NCBI GenBank assembly: GCA_910585625.1
Contig: CAJUFQ010000002.1
Coordinates: forward strand, 102,876-166,875
DNA length: 64,000 nt
Origin: an uncultured Lachnospiraceae bacterium
GTDB lineage: Bacteria; Bacillota; Clostridia; Lachnospirales; Lachnospiraceae
Direction of reading: 5' to 3'
Shown here: positions 51,492-61,063 of the stretch, piece by piece
How positions within the stretch are numbered: position 1 is the first letter of the stretch
Layout: every line of letters starts with the position of its first letter
Notes under the pieces: generated by a model
Told to the model about the DNA's origin: nothing
What the model saw: the letters and a program-made list of their open reading frames with translations, nothing else
Database searches by the model: none
Made by a program: the position numbers and the translations under genes

Positions 51492-53618
51492 TCAAGAAAT
51501 AGTTTCCATTGCCTCTGCCACTGCTTCCTCGCAGCTTCGCATGGCCTGGATTGTCTTATCAAAGAGGTCGTCTAACTCCCAGCCAAGCCTTTCTGCGCCT
51601 TGGGAAATAATCTCCCTGGAACATCCTGCCGCAAACCGCTTGTCCTTAAATTTCTTTTTCAGACTCTTGACCTCCAAATCTATGGTGCTTTTTGAAGGAC
51701 GCATCAGAGCGCAGGACCAAATCAGGCCCGTCAGCTCGTCACAGGCGAACAGCACGTTCTCCATCTCAAGCTTTGGCTCTTCCTCGCTGCAGATGCCATA
51801 GCCATGGGAGCAGACGGCATAAATCATGTCCTCGCTCACGCCAGCCTCCCGCAGAAGCTCTGGCGCTTTCTTGCAATGCTCCTCTGGATAAAGCTCAAAA
51901 TCAATGTCATGCAAAAGCCCGGTAAGGCCCCAGAATTCTTCTTCATCCGCATACCCCAGCTCCTTGGCAAACCAACGCATTACGCCTTCGACAGTCAGGG
52001 CATGTTGGATGTGGAATGGTTCTTTGTTATATTTCTTAAGCAGCTCCAGGGCCTGTTCCCGGGAAATGCTGCTCTTCTTAGCTGCGCCCCCTTGTTCTTT
52101 CTTCCCTGGCTTTGCGTTATCGGAAGGTTTCTTGTCCAGGCTTTTCATCGTAGGGAATAATAATACATCACGGATTGCCGGTGAATCCGTCATCATCATT
52201 ACCATGCGGTCAATGCCATAGCCAATCCCACCTGTCGGCGGCATACCGATGCTTAAGGCGTTCAGGAAATCCTCATCCGTATGGTTCGCCTCATCATCCC
52301 CGGCGGCAAACAGCTCTTCCTGCTCCCTGAAACGCTCGCGCTGGTCAATCGGATCGTTCAGCTCAGAATAGGCATTCGCCATCTCCCAGCCGTTTAGGAA
52401 GAATTCAAAACGTTCCACATACTCAGGGTTGTCCGGCTTTTTCTTCGTCAGCGGTGAAATCTCTATCGGATGATCCATCACAAACGTAGGCTGGATTAAG
52501 TGATCCTCCACGTACTCCTCAAAGAACAGGTTGAGGATATCTCCCTTCTTATGCCTGTCCTCATATTCTAAATGATGCTCATCTGCAAGCTTCTTTGCCT
52601 CTTCGGTTGTCTTAATTTCGTCAAAATCCACATTGGCATACTTCTTAACGGCGTCGACCATGGTAATCCGCTCAAATGGCTTGGAGAGATCCATCTGATG
52701 TTCGCCGTAGGTGATGATTTCCGATCCTGTCACCTCTTTCGCCACATAGCGGTACAAGTTCTCGGTCAGATCCATCATGCCATGGTAATCCGTGTATGCC
52801 TGATACAACTCCATCAGGGTGAATTCCGGGTTATGCCGGGTGTCCAGTCCCTCGTTACGGAACACGCGCCCAATCTCATAGACACGCTCAAGCCCGCCTA
52901 CAATCAGCCTCTTTAAGTAAAGCTCCAGCGAGATACGCAGCTTTAAGTCTTCATTCAGCGCATTAAAATGCGTCTCAAACGGCCTGGCCGCCGCACCCCC
53001 GGCATTACTCACCAGCATAGGCGTCTCCACTTCCATGAAGCCCTGCCCATCCAGAAAACGGCGAATGCTGCTCAAGACCTTGGAACGCTTGACAAAAGTA
53101 TCCTTTACCTCACTGTTCATAATCAGATCCACGTAACGCTGGCGGTATCTGGCGTCAGTATCCGTAAGCCCATGGTATTTCTCCGGCAGGATCTGCAGGC
53201 TCTTTGAGAGCAGCGTCACCTCCTGGGCATGGACGGAAATCTCCCCGGTCTTGGTGGTAAATACCTCTCCTTTGATGCCCAGGATATCGCCCACGTCATA
53301 TTTCTTGAAATCTTTATAGCTGTCCTCACCCACGCTGTCCCTTGCCACATATACCTGGATATCCCCCTGCAAATCCTGGATATTGCAAAAAGATGCTTTT
53401 CCCATCACACGTTTGAACATCATCCTGCCGGCAACGCTGACCGTCTGGCCTTCCAATGTGCCGTAATCGTCTTTTATCTCCTGGCTGTGTTTCGTTACCT
53501 CATACTTCGTAATCTGAAATGGGTCTTTGCCGTTGCTCTGCAAGTCTTCCAGTTTCTCATGACGGACTTTTAATAACTGATTCAGGTCTTGTCCCGGTGT
53601 CTGACTGTTCTGTGCCAT
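51492..53618 (-). CDS. lysS: Lysyl-tRNA synthetase fused to a C-terminal HD domain
   Basis: Class II LysRS charges tRNA-Lys. Residues 1-500 are complete: an N-terminal OB-fold ([21 protein letters not shown]), motif 2 ([18 protein letters not shown]) and motif 3 ([13 protein letters not shown]). After a lysine-rich linker, residues about 530-705 form an HD-type hydrolase domain ([33 protein letters not shown]), giving 708 residues instead of about 500. The HD part resembles uncharacterised HDIG proteins, and the fusion may link charging to nucleotide turnover, which is conjecture. AGGAGG precedes ATG 53618; 12 nt after greA. Confidence 0.95.
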   Translation of the reverse strand: MAQNSQTPGQDLNQLLKVRHEKLEDLQSNGKDPFQITKYEVTKHSQEIKDDYGTLEGQTVSVAGRMMFKRVMGKASFCNIQDLQGDIQVYVARDSVGEDSYKDFKKYDVGDILGIKGEVFTTKTGEISVHAQEVTLLSKSLQILPEKYHGLTDTDARYRQRYVDLIMNSEVKDTFVKRSKVLSSIRRFLDGQGFMEVETPMLVSNAGGAAARPFETHFNALNEDLKLRISLELYLKRLIVGGLERVYEIGRVFRNEGLDTRHNPEFTLMELYQAYTDYHGMMDLTENLYRYVAKEVTGSEIITYGEHQMDLSKPFERITMVDAVKKYANVDFDEIKTTEEAKKLADEHHLEYEDRHKKGDILNLFFEEYVEDHLIQPTFVMDHPIEISPLTKKKPDNPEYVERFEFFLNGWEMANAYSELNDPIDQRERFREQEELFAAGDDEANHTDEDFLNALSIGMPPTGGIGYGIDRMVMMMTDSPAIRDVLLFPTMKSLDKKPSDNAKPGKKEQGGAAKKSSISREQALELLKKYNKEPFHIQHALTVEGVMRWFAKELGYADEEEFWGLTGLLHDIDFELYPEEHCKKAPELLREAGVSEDMIYAVCSHGYGICSEEEPKLEMENVLFACDELTGLIWSCALMRPSKSTIDLEVKSLKKKFKDKRFAAGCSREIISQGAERLGWELDDLFDKTIQAMRSCEEAVAEAMETIS

Positions 53619-53630
53619 CTTCTCTTCCTC

Positions 53631-54110
53631 CTAATTGGAACGCTGTATTCCCAATACTTTGTACTGTATAACGCCTGCCTGTGTCTCGATAGATACGATG
53701 TCCCCCACTTTTGCCCCTATCAGCGCCTTGCCTACCGGGGACTCGTTGGAAATCTTGCCCTGGAGGCTGCTTGCCTCCGTAGATCCTACAATCTTATATT
53801 CCAGTTCTTCATCGAACTCACAGTCTAATATCTTCACCTTGCATCCTACGTTGATTTTGTCAAGGTCTACCTCATCCTCTACTACAACTTCCGCGTTCTT
53901 AAGGATTTTCTCAATCTCTTCAATCCTCGCCTCTATATCGCGCTGCTCATCCTTCGCAGCGTCATATTCTGCATTCTCAGAAAGATCCCCCTGTTCCCTG
54001 GCTTCCTTAATCTTCTGGGAAACCTCTTTCCTTTTCACCACTTTGAGATCCTGCAATTCTGTCTCTAATTTCTGCAAACCTTCGTAAGTCAATAAGTTTT
54101 TCTTTTCCAT
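53631..54110 (-). CDS. greA: Transcription elongation factor GreA
   Basis: GreA rescues backtracked RNA polymerase by stimulating transcript cleavage. The 159-residue protein has the N-terminal coiled coil with the acidic tip (LSENAEYDAAKDEQ) and the C-terminal FKBP-like domain (SNESPVGKALIGAKVGD). Full length. GGAAGG lies before the ATG at 54110. It is followed directly by lysS, a pairing frequent in Firmicutes. Confidence 0.97.
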   Translation of the reverse strand: MEKKNLLTYEGLQKLETELQDLKVVKRKEVSQKIKEAREQGDLSENAEYDAAKDEQRDIEARIEEIEKILKNAEVVVEDEVDLDKINVGCKVKILDCEFDEELEYKIVGSTEASSLQGKISNESPVGKALIGAKVGDIVSIETQAGVIQYKVLGIQRSN

Positions 54111-54161
54111 AATACTACACCTTCCTCAGTTACATTGTAAGCAAATGTCATAAAGAATGTC

Positions 54162-54773
54162 TTACACTCCTTTAACAATCACAGTATTATACCCGATAGG
54201 TATGGAAATGTCAAGATTATCCACGCTTTCAGCCGGGCCCCAACGACGTTTATACACCGGGATATAAAGCACATGCTCCCCGATATGCCTCAGCGGGCAG
54301 TCGCCCTGCTGCTCCATGTCCAGAATGACATTCGCATCTGCCGGGAAACCTTGTCCTTTGGGGCCGATTTGGACAACCAGGCCGCTGTCCTCATACATTC
54401 TTTGAATATAATCCGCAAAATATGCAGGACGGTCGGTAACAATCAGCAAAAAATTCAGATCTTCAGAAATCTGCTCCAGTACCACCTCCACCTGATCCTC
54501 CTCTAATAGGGATTCCGGCGGCGTGTCCGTGTCAATCAGCAATGGGCGGAACTCCCGGTAAGACATCTGATAGCGTCCCAGCAGCTGCTCCAGGATGCCG
54601 CGCAGCCTGTGCAGATATGGGTTCTCCCTGGGCCAGCTCTCCTCTTCCTCCGCCTCCGCAAGGGTTGCCTGTGAACCATGCTTTCTGCCGAACATCCAGC
54701 CCCAAAGCTTACGCCAGAACTCCCCCCAACTGTTTTTGCCTGTTCCATGCCCGACGTCTGCCCGCATTTCCAT
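54162..54773 (-). CDS. Conserved hypothetical cytoplasmic protein
   Basis: About 203 residues, acidic, without signal peptide, membrane segment or cysteine motif. An N-terminal basic/tryptophan patch (WGEFWRKLWGWMFGRKHG) precedes a mixed alpha/beta domain (VLEQISEDLNFLLIVTDRPAYFADYIQRMY; GLVVQIGPKG) that ends ISIPIGYNTVIVKGV. I recognise no family. The start is one of several close ATGs (54776, 54773, 54767). It lies between dusB and greA in the leftward gene string, 50 nt after dusB. Confidence 0.6.
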   Translation of the reverse strand: MEMRADVGHGTGKNSWGEFWRKLWGWMFGRKHGSQATLAEAEEEESWPRENPYLHRLRGILEQLLGRYQMSYREFRPLLIDTDTPPESLLEEDQVEVVLEQISEDLNFLLIVTDRPAYFADYIQRMYEDSGLVVQIGPKGQGFPADANVILDMEQQGDCPLRHIGEHVLYIPVYKRRWGPAESVDNLDISIPIGYNTVIVKGV

Positions 54774-54823
54774 CATGTACCCCTGAAATACTGTTTTTTC
54801 AATATATGAGGGGATAAAACAAG

Positions 54824-55795
54824 TTATTCCGCTTCGGCCAGCGATGCAAACAATTCTTCCAGTTCCCCATACGTTTCCACCTCATTGATCCTGCCTCTGA
54901 GCTTCGCTGAATGCTTATAGCCGCTGGTATACCAGGCCGCATGTTTGCGCATCTCCCGGATTCCCACCACTTCCCCCTTAAATGCTATCTGGGCCTTTGC
55001 ATGGCGCAAAACCATGTCGGACACTTCCCGGATGCCCGGCCTGGGAAGTTCCTCCCCAGCGTCCAGGTAATGCAATATCTGCCGGAATATCCAGGGGTTG
55101 CCCTGCGCGCCTCTGCCAATCATGAATCCGTCGCAATTCGTCTGGGCCTTCATATCCTCTACATCTTTTGCCGTCAAGATATCGCCATTTCCGATGACCG
55201 GAATGGATACAGCCTCTTTGACCTGGCGGATGATGTCCCAATCCGCTTTCCCGGAATAATACTGCTCCCTCGTCCGCCCATGGACTGCCACGGCCGCTGC
55301 CCCAGCCTCCTCAGCAACCCGGGCAATCTCTACCGCATTGGCCTGGGCATCATGAAACCCTTTGCGTATTTTCACGGTCACTGGCTTTTTTATGGCCTTC
55401 GTGATTTTGGAGACAATCTCATACACCAGCCTGGGCTGCTTCATGAGCGCGGATCCCTCGCCATTATTTACCACCTTGGGTACAGGACATCCCATATTGA
55501 TATCTAGGATATCAAACGGACGCTCCTCAATCTTTTTTGCCATCTCGCTCATGATATCCGCATCTGCTCCAAAAAGCTGCAACGAAACCGGGCGTTCCTC
55601 TGACGTCGTCGTCAGCAATATTTCCGTATTCTTATTGTTATAATAAATCCCTTTGGCACTGACCATCTCCATACACAGAAGGCCCGCCCCCTGTTCTTTG
55701 CAGAGTACGCGAAATGGCAGGTCACAAACCCCTGCCATCGGTGCCAGAATCAGATTATTTTCCAATGCCACATTTCCTATCTTAAGTGTTTCCAT
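54824..55795 (-). CDS. dusB: tRNA-dihydrouridine synthase DusB
   Basis: An FMN enzyme reducing uridine to dihydrouridine in tRNA D-loops. The TIM barrel shows [13 protein letters not shown], the catalytic cysteine in [35 protein letters not shown] and VIGNGDI, with [15 protein letters not shown] for FMN phosphate. 323 residues from the ATG at 55795 is standard; the frame extends 19 codons upstream but without a site. It is 79 nt after coaX in the same direction. Confidence 0.95.
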   Translation of the reverse strand: METLKIGNVALENNLILAPMAGVCDLPFRVLCKEQGAGLLCMEMVSAKGIYYNNKNTEILLTTTSEERPVSLQLFGADADIMSEMAKKIEERPFDILDINMGCPVPKVVNNGEGSALMKQPRLVYEIVSKITKAIKKPVTVKIRKGFHDAQANAVEIARVAEEAGAAAVAVHGRTREQYYSGKADWDIIRQVKEAVSIPVIGNGDILTAKDVEDMKAQTNCDGFMIGRGAQGNPWIFRQILHYLDAGEELPRPGIREVSDMVLRHAKAQIAFKGEVVGIREMRKHAAWYTSGYKHSAKLRGRINEVETYGELEELFASLAEAE

Positions 55796-55874
55796 CTTCC
55801 CGCCGTTTCCATAATTCTTTTTTATTACTGGCTGCGCCACATTCTTTTCCATGTCTGCCGCATCACATTCTTTT

Positions 55875-56672
55875 CTATGCCTGCGTCATTCCTTTGAGCT
55901 TCTGCCGGTTCTGCTTATTGTATATCAGGCGCAGCCCCTGCAAAGTCAGCGTCGGGTCATAAATATCAATGGCGTCCGTCTCGCTGGCGATAATCGTCCC
56001 CAGGCCGCCGGTTGCCACGACCTTGAGGTCTTTATAGCCAGTCTCCTTCTTGGTCTGCTTGACGATATACTCCGTCTGTCCTATCTGCCCATATACCAGT
56101 CCTGCCTGCATACTGCTAATGGTCTCTTTCGCAAGTATGCTGTTCGGCTTGCGGATTTCAATTTCCGGCAGCTTCGCCGCGTCTTCCCACAACGCTTTTG
56201 CCGAGGTACGGATTCCCGGCGCCGTCACCCCTGACACGAAAGCCCCGCTCTCATCCACCAGATCGTAGGTTGTCCCTGTGCCGAAGTCGATGACGAATAC
56301 CGGCCCCCCATATAGCTCAAACGCCGCCGCTGCATCCACGATGCGGTCTGCACCAATCTGCCTTGGGTTTTCCGTAGCAATACGGATTCCTGTCTTTATC
56401 CCTGGTTCCACCACAACCGGATGGATGCCAAAGTATTTGATAAACGCGCTCAAGAGCGAATGCATGACATTAGGTACCACGGAAGCAATAATCACATCCT
56501 TGATGTCCTCATAGGAAATCCCGTTATGCGCCAGCAATTCGCGCATACAGATCCCATACTCATCCGATGTCCTCTGCAGCTTCGTCGTCATGCGGAAGGT
56601 CGCCTCCAGGGCCTCGCCGTCAAAAATGCCAAATGTAAAGTTCGTATTCCCCACATCTACAACTAATAACAT
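55875..56672 (-). CDS. coaX: Type III pantothenate kinase
   Basis: CoaX phosphorylates pantothenate, the first step of CoA synthesis, without feedback inhibition by CoA. The 265-residue ASKHA-fold protein begins [18 protein letters not shown] and has the [28 protein letters not shown] and GGVxPG-like [11 protein letters not shown] segments; [12 protein letters not shown] lies near the end. GGAGG precedes the ATG. It starts 3 nt after the preceding gene stop. Confidence 0.96.
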   Translation of the reverse strand: MLLVVDVGNTNFTFGIFDGEALEATFRMTTKLQRTSDEYGICMRELLAHNGISYEDIKDVIIASVVPNVMHSLLSAFIKYFGIHPVVVEPGIKTGIRIATENPRQIGADRIVDAAAAFELYGGPVFVIDFGTGTTYDLVDESGAFVSGVTAPGIRTSAKALWEDAAKLPEIEIRKPNSILAKETISSMQAGLVYGQIGQTEYIVKQTKKETGYKDLKVVATGGLGTIIASETDAIDIYDPTLTLQGLRLIYNKQNRQKLKGMTQA

Positions 56673-56675
56673 CTC

Positions 56676-57026
56676 TCAATCCTCCAAATCTTCCTCGCTC
56701 AGGCTATCGCCCAGGAAAAATACCCGAAAATACATTTCCAGCGATTCAAACAGCTCCTGTTTCGCCCGCTGCAGTTGCTTGATTTTCAGCACGCTGCCGA
56801 TATCGTCATACAGAAGGTCTCCTTCATCACAATCAGCCTGCAACTGCAGATTGCCCTCCTCGTCAAATAAAAGAGTCAGTGTCCCGCCTATGTCCTCCGT
56901 ATAGAGTACGCACATAATCTTAAGCTCTTCCTGAATCCCCTCAGGGAGGGAACGGAAGGCCTTGTTCAGATAATATTTCTGCGTGTATGCGCTCGACGCG
57001 CACAGCACAGTTTCCCCATGTCCCAT
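56676..57026 (-). CDS. Conserved hypothetical protein (DUF6145-like)
   Basis: A 116-residue acidic protein without signal or membrane segments. The core NKAFRSLPEGIQEELKIMCV and TLTLLFDEEGNLQLQADCDEGDLLYDDIGS fits a small alpha/beta fold that I have seen as an uncharacterised Lachnospiraceae family (DUF6145, from memory). It is placed between birA (27 nt) and coaX (3 nt), hence in their operon. Function unknown. Confidence 0.7.
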   Translation of the reverse strand: MGHGETVLCASSAYTQKYYLNKAFRSLPEGIQEELKIMCVLYTEDIGGTLTLLFDEEGNLQLQADCDEGDLLYDDIGSVLKIKQLQRAKQELFESLEMYFRVFFLGDSLSEEDLED

Positions 57027-57053
57027 CCTTGTCTCCTTTTGGTTCTGCCTTCG

Positions 57054-58058
57054 CTACACATACCCATAAATCCCCCGCACCGAGACCTCTCCGGCAGAGA
57101 CCCTGCACACTTCGCCATCGCGTTCAACGAGAAGCTCGCCCCTGCAATCGATTCCCATCGCCTTTCCCTCGTACTCACCCAACGGATCTAACACCCGCAC
57201 AGTCCTGCCGCAGTTCACCAGCATCGTTTGATACTCCTCCTTCAGCGCAGACAAATCCTCGGTCTGCAGATAAATCTCATAATATTGTTCAAAATACTTA
57301 AGTACCGCTCCCAGAAGCTGGGCCCTGGAAATAGATTCCTCTTTCCCCTCTGCCTGCATCTCCAAACGCAAGGATGACGCCTTCCCTGCAATTTCCTCTG
57401 GAAATTCCGTCTGATGCACATTAATTCCGGTTCCCACGACAATATGGTTTACATAATCAATCTGCGCACTCATTTCTGTAAGTATGCCGACAATCTTCTT
57501 GCCATGGATTACGATGTCGTTAGGCCATTTGATCTGCGGGCTGAGCCCGGTCACCTCCGCAATTCCTTTCACGGCCGCCATGCCTTTGACCAGCGTCAGC
57601 ATGGAAGCGTTTCCCGGATTGATTTCCGGCTTCAGCAGGACAGAGAAAAACAATCCTGTCCCAACCGGGGAACTCCATGTCCTTCCTCTTCGTCCACGGC
57701 CGGCTGTCTGCTTATCTGCCACAACTACCGTCCCATGCCAGCCATCAGTGCCCGCTTCTTCTGCAATCCGCTTGGCCTCCATATTCGTGGAGTCTAACTC
57801 ATCGTAATAACGGATGTCATGCCCCAGCCATTTTGTGTGCAGTCGGCTGGCAACTTCGCTCTGTGACAAGATATCCGGCACTGACACCAGACGGTATCCT
57901 CTGTTCTGGACGGCAGCAATCTCATACCCGGCTTCCTTGAGCTGCTTGATGTATTTCCATACGGCTGTGCGGGACACGCCAAGCTCCCCGCACAGCTCCT
58001 GCCCGGAAACATAGGAATCTTGGTTCTGCCTCAACACTTGTAAAATCTTCGTCTTCAT
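57054..58058 (-). CDS. birA: Biotin-protein ligase / biotin repressor BirA
   Basis: The enzyme attaches biotin to carboxylase carrier domains; with its HTH it can also repress biotin genes. Residues 1-65 are the winged HTH (YVSGQELCGELGVSRTAVWKYIKQL), residues about 85-270 the ligase core with GRGRRGRTWSSP and IKWPNDIVIHGKKIVGIL, and a C-terminal SH3-like domain follows. 334 residues, normal for the bifunctional form. AGGAGCGGG lies before ATG 58058, 8 nt after argF. Confidence 0.96.
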   Translation of the reverse strand: MKTKILQVLRQNQDSYVSGQELCGELGVSRTAVWKYIKQLKEAGYEIAAVQNRGYRLVSVPDILSQSEVASRLHTKWLGHDIRYYDELDSTNMEAKRIAEEAGTDGWHGTVVVADKQTAGRGRRGRTWSSPVGTGLFFSVLLKPEINPGNASMLTLVKGMAAVKGIAEVTGLSPQIKWPNDIVIHGKKIVGILTEMSAQIDYVNHIVVGTGINVHQTEFPEEIAGKASSLRLEMQAEGKEESISRAQLLGAVLKYFEQYYEIYLQTEDLSALKEEYQTMLVNCGRTVRVLDPLGEYEGKAMGIDCRGELLVERDGEVCRVSAGEVSVRGIYGYV

Positions 58059-58066
58059 TCCCGCTC

Positions 58067-59053
58067 CTATGCTAACGTCGCATACATGACTGCCTTGATG
58101 CTGTGCATCCTGTTTTCTGCCTCATCAAATACGACAGACTGGCTTCCCTCAAACACCTCGTCTGTGACTTCCATTTCCGTCAGGCCGAATTTTTCATGAA
58201 TCTGCTTTCCGATCGTCGTCTCCAAATCGTGGAATGCAGGCAGACAATGCATGAAGATTGCCGTATCCTTGGCATTTTCCATCACCTTCTTATTTACCTG
58301 ATAAGGAATCAGTTCCCGGATACGTTCCGCCCATACTTCATCCGGCTCTCCCATGGATACCCATACATCTGTATAAACCACATCTGCATCCTTAGTTCCT
58401 TCCGCAACATCCTCCGTGAGGGTAATGGAAGCCCCAGTCTCTCCGGCAACGCCCAGGCAGTAATCCACCAGTTCCTGCTCTGGGAAATAAGCCTTGCTGG
58501 TACATGCCACAAAATCCATTCCCAGTTTCGCACAAGTCACCATCAGGGAATTACCCATGTTATAACGCGCATCCCCCATATAGACAAATTTCACGCCTTG
58601 CAGGCGTCCCAATTTTTCCTTGACGGTCAGCATGTCCGCAATCATCTGCGTCGGGTGGAATTCGTTGGTAAGGCCATTCCATACTGGCACGCCGGCATAA
58701 GCGGCAAGCTCTTCCACAATTTCCTGCCCATAACCACGGTACTCTATGCCATCATACATCCTGCCTAACACACGCGCCGTGTCGCGGATGCTCTCTTTTT
58801 TACCAATCTGGGAACCAGAAGGATCGAGATAAGTGACATGCATACCGAGGTCATGTGCTGCCACCTCAAAGGAACAGCGGGTACGGGTGCTTGTCTTCTC
58901 AAAAATCAGCACAATGTTTTTCCCCTTCAGCTCATCGTGCGCGATACCTTGCTTTTTCTTCCGTTTCAGCTCTGCCGAAAGATTGACCAGATATTCAATC
59001 TCCTCCGGCGTGTAATCTTTTAATTTCAGAAAATTCCTTCCTCGTAAATTCAT
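58067..59053 (-). CDS. argF: Ornithine carbamoyltransferase
   Basis: Makes citrulline from ornithine and carbamoyl phosphate. All motifs are present: [12 protein letters not shown] (carbamoyl phosphate), [20 protein letters not shown] and the ornithine/catalytic [10 protein letters not shown]. 328 residues is typical. GGAGAGG precedes ATG 59053. It stands next to birA and not with other arg genes, so whether it serves synthesis or catabolism cannot be said. Confidence 0.97.
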   Translation of the reverse strand: MNLRGRNFLKLKDYTPEEIEYLVNLSAELKRKKKQGIAHDELKGKNIVLIFEKTSTRTRCSFEVAAHDLGMHVTYLDPSGSQIGKKESIRDTARVLGRMYDGIEYRGYGQEIVEELAAYAGVPVWNGLTNEFHPTQMIADMLTVKEKLGRLQGVKFVYMGDARYNMGNSLMVTCAKLGMDFVACTSKAYFPEQELVDYCLGVAGETGASITLTEDVAEGTKDADVVYTDVWVSMGEPDEVWAERIRELIPYQVNKKVMENAKDTAIFMHCLPAFHDLETTIGKQIHEKFGLTEMEVTDEVFEGSQSVVFDEAENRMHSIKAVMYATLA

Positions 59054-59080
59054 GTTTTCCTCTCCTATTTGTTTGATAAA

Positions 59081-59123
59081 AACGTGAACGGACTGTCATG
59101 CCACCGGACAGTCCGTTCACGTT
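59081..59123 (-). terminator. Terminator between the stomatin operon and argF
   Basis: AACGTGAACGGACTGTC (59081-59097) and GACAGTCCGTTCACGTT (59107-59123) are a perfect 17-bp inverted repeat with a 9-nt loop, followed leftward by TTTTT. Confidence 0.9.
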
Positions 59124-59152
59124 CGCATATGTCTCCGTTGTAACGTGAATAA

Positions 59153-60088
59153 CTACAGCTCTTTCGCGACCTCGGCAATAGTCTTGGTAAGGCCGGCCAC
59201 CCCTTGGATTTCGGAAGGGATGATAATCTTGGTCGCTTTCCCGTCTGCCGCCTTAGCAAATGCCTCCAGACTCTTTAACTGCAGGACTGCACTGTCTGGC
59301 GCCGCCTCCCTCAAGAAACGCAGCCCGTCTGCATTTGCCTGCTGGATGCGCAGGATTGCCTCTGCCTGGCCTTCCGCCTCCCGCATAGTTGCTTCCTTCT
59401 TTGCTTCCGCACGCAGGATTGCCGCCTGCTTCTCTGCTTCCGCATCCAGAATCGCTGATTCCTTCTTACCTTGCGCAACAAGCACGGTCGCCGTCTTCTC
59501 TCCTTCTGCCTGAGTAACTGCTGCACGCCGTTCGCGCTCTGCCTTTGCCTGCTTCTCCATGGCGTCCTGGATCTGCTGGGGCGGAATGATGTTCTTTAAT
59601 TCCACGCGGTTTACTTTAATCCCCCAGGGGTCGGTCGCCACATCAAGGGAAGCGCGCATCTTAGTATTTATCAGCTCTCTGGAAGTAAGCGTCTCGTCCA
59701 GTTCCAAATCACCAATGATGTTACGCAGCGTTGTCGCTGTCAGGTTCTCGATTGCCATGATGGGACGTTCCACACCGTAAGCAAAGAGCTTGGGGTCTGT
59801 AATCTGGAAATACACTACCGTATCGATACGCATGGTCACATTATCTTTGGTAATCACGGGCTGCGGCGCAAAGTCCACGACCTGTTCTTTCAAAATCACT
59901 CGTTTTGCCACCTTATCAAGAAACGGCACTTTAAAGTGCAGCCCTACGCCCCATGTCCCCTGATAGGCGCCCAGGCGTTCTATAACAAGCGCATGTGCCT
60001 GAGGCACAATCTTGACACAGGATGCCAGCAAAATCAGCGCCAGCATGACAAATGCAATTACTACTAAAAATTCTATTCCTCCTGTCAT
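59153..60088 (-). CDS. SPFH/stomatin-family membrane protein (QmcA-like)
   Basis: A 311-residue protein anchored by one N-terminal helix (FLVVIAFVMLALILLASCV) with an SPFH domain (VPQAHALVIERLGAYQGTWGVGLHFKVPFLDKV through RVELKNIIPPQQIQDAMEKQ) and a long coiled coil rich in Ala/Glu/Lys. Such proteins form large cages or membrane microdomains, often with an NfeD partner. The ATG at 60088 is chosen since GGAGG lies in the five codons before it. It follows nfeD by 23 nt. Confidence 0.93.
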   Translation of the reverse strand: MTGGIEFLVVIAFVMLALILLASCVKIVPQAHALVIERLGAYQGTWGVGLHFKVPFLDKVAKRVILKEQVVDFAPQPVITKDNVTMRIDTVVYFQITDPKLFAYGVERPIMAIENLTATTLRNIIGDLELDETLTSRELINTKMRASLDVATDPWGIKVNRVELKNIIPPQQIQDAMEKQAKAERERRAAVTQAEGEKTATVLVAQGKKESAILDAEAEKQAAILRAEAKKEATMREAEGQAEAILRIQQANADGLRFLREAAPDSAVLQLKSLEAFAKAADGKATKIIIPSEIQGVAGLTKTIAEVAKEL

Positions 60089-60111
60089 ATGTTCTTCCTC
60101 CATATCAAATG

Positions 60112-60543
60112 TTATTCAACAGTTTCCCTGACCATCAGCTTGACGCCGCTGATTTCCGCAATCTCCACGGTTTTCCCTTCCTTGATAACCTTATCCTCAA
60201 GAGAGCGCGCCGTCCACTCCTGCCCATTGACACTGACCTGTCCTCTGGCATTAAGATTGTCAATTTCCTGTTTGACCACTGCCTTCTTACCAATCAGGCT
60301 CTCGGCATTGGTACTTTCCCTGCCTTTATTGAGAAATTTTACCGCCAGCGGCCTTGTCAACGCCAGTAAGCCGACGGATACCACGACAAACAGCGCGACC
60401 TGTACCGCGAGATTTGCTCCCAACAAGCTCGCGACAAAGGCAACAAGCGCCCCCCCGGCAAACCAAATCGTGGTCAGTCCCAATGTAATGATTTCAATAA
60501 CTGCCATTACGACAACGATAAACAGCCAGAAAACACCTTCCAT
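60112..60543 (-). CDS. NfeD-family membrane protein
   Basis: A 143-residue protein with three or four closely spaced N-terminal helices (GVFWLFIVVVMAVIEIITLG; LVAFVASLLGANLAVQVALFVVVSVGLLAL) and a C-terminal OB-fold (GKKAVVKQEIDNLNARGQVSVNGQEWTARS). It partners the SPFH protein encoded directly after it. GGAGG precedes the ATG. Full length for the short NfeD class without the protease domain. Confidence 0.92.
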   Translation of the reverse strand: MEGVFWLFIVVVMAVIEIITLGLTTIWFAGGALVAFVASLLGANLAVQVALFVVVSVGLLALTRPLAVKFLNKGRESTNAESLIGKKAVVKQEIDNLNARGQVSVNGQEWTARSLEDKVIKEGKTVEIAEISGVKLMVRETVE

Positions 60544-60886
60544 AATTGTTCGCCTCCTCGTTTGTTATATTACTATATTTTCCTTAGGATTACAATATTA
60601 TAATCTTTTTTAACTTTCCCCATTATTTAGTTTCATAGCGCCAAAAGTTTTCCATCCATAAACTCTGATGATTCATCTCGGTGTACAGCTACTTCATGTA
60701 CTTTCGGTGTCCCTTCAATATATGTATGTTTTGTCCCTCCAATGGCCTCTTCCTTTTGCTAATCCATAACTTATCATACCATAGCCAATTAAGAATTTCT
60801 ACTGTTTTACTGATTGGAAAAGCGCATTTGAGTCCAGCTGTTTTATTATTATGTTCCATACATTAACACCTAAATATTTTTTTATT
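60544..60886. other. Intergenic region upstream of nfeD
   Basis: About 340 AT-rich bases with no supported gene. It must contain the promoter of the nfeD-stomatin pair, but I see several equal AT-rich candidates and choose none. It ends in the second palindromic repeat. Confidence 0.4.
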
Positions 60887-60945
60887 GTTTTTGTCTTATA
60901 GGGAAGGCGCTTTAGTGCGACAAAGTCTTTTCCTATAAGACAAAA
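60887..60945. repeat. Dispersed palindromic intergenic repeat, copy 2
   Basis: TTTTGTCTTATAGG pairs with CCTATAAGACAAAA (60932-60945), with a nested CGC-TTTA-GTGCG element between. The sequence closely matches the unit at 34821-34900, including the GACAA-GTCTT block and the G/C-rich stem right after it, while the apical stem differs in sequence but stays paired. Confidence 0.7.
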
Positions 60946-60948
60946 CAA

Positions 60949-60976
60949 GCGGGCAATCCCATCTGAGACTGCCCGC
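60949..60976 (-). terminator. Terminator of the cell-wall hydrolase gene
   Basis: GCGGGCA (60949-60955) pairs with TGCCCGC (60970-60976) and is followed leftward by TTGTTTTG. It directly adjoins the palindromic repeat. Confidence 0.7.
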
Positions 60977-61063
60977 CCTGCTATTTCCCGCGAATCATTT
61001 TATATCAGAATATCGATTTCATCTTCCATGACGCACAAGACAGATGCCAATTACGCACGGTCA

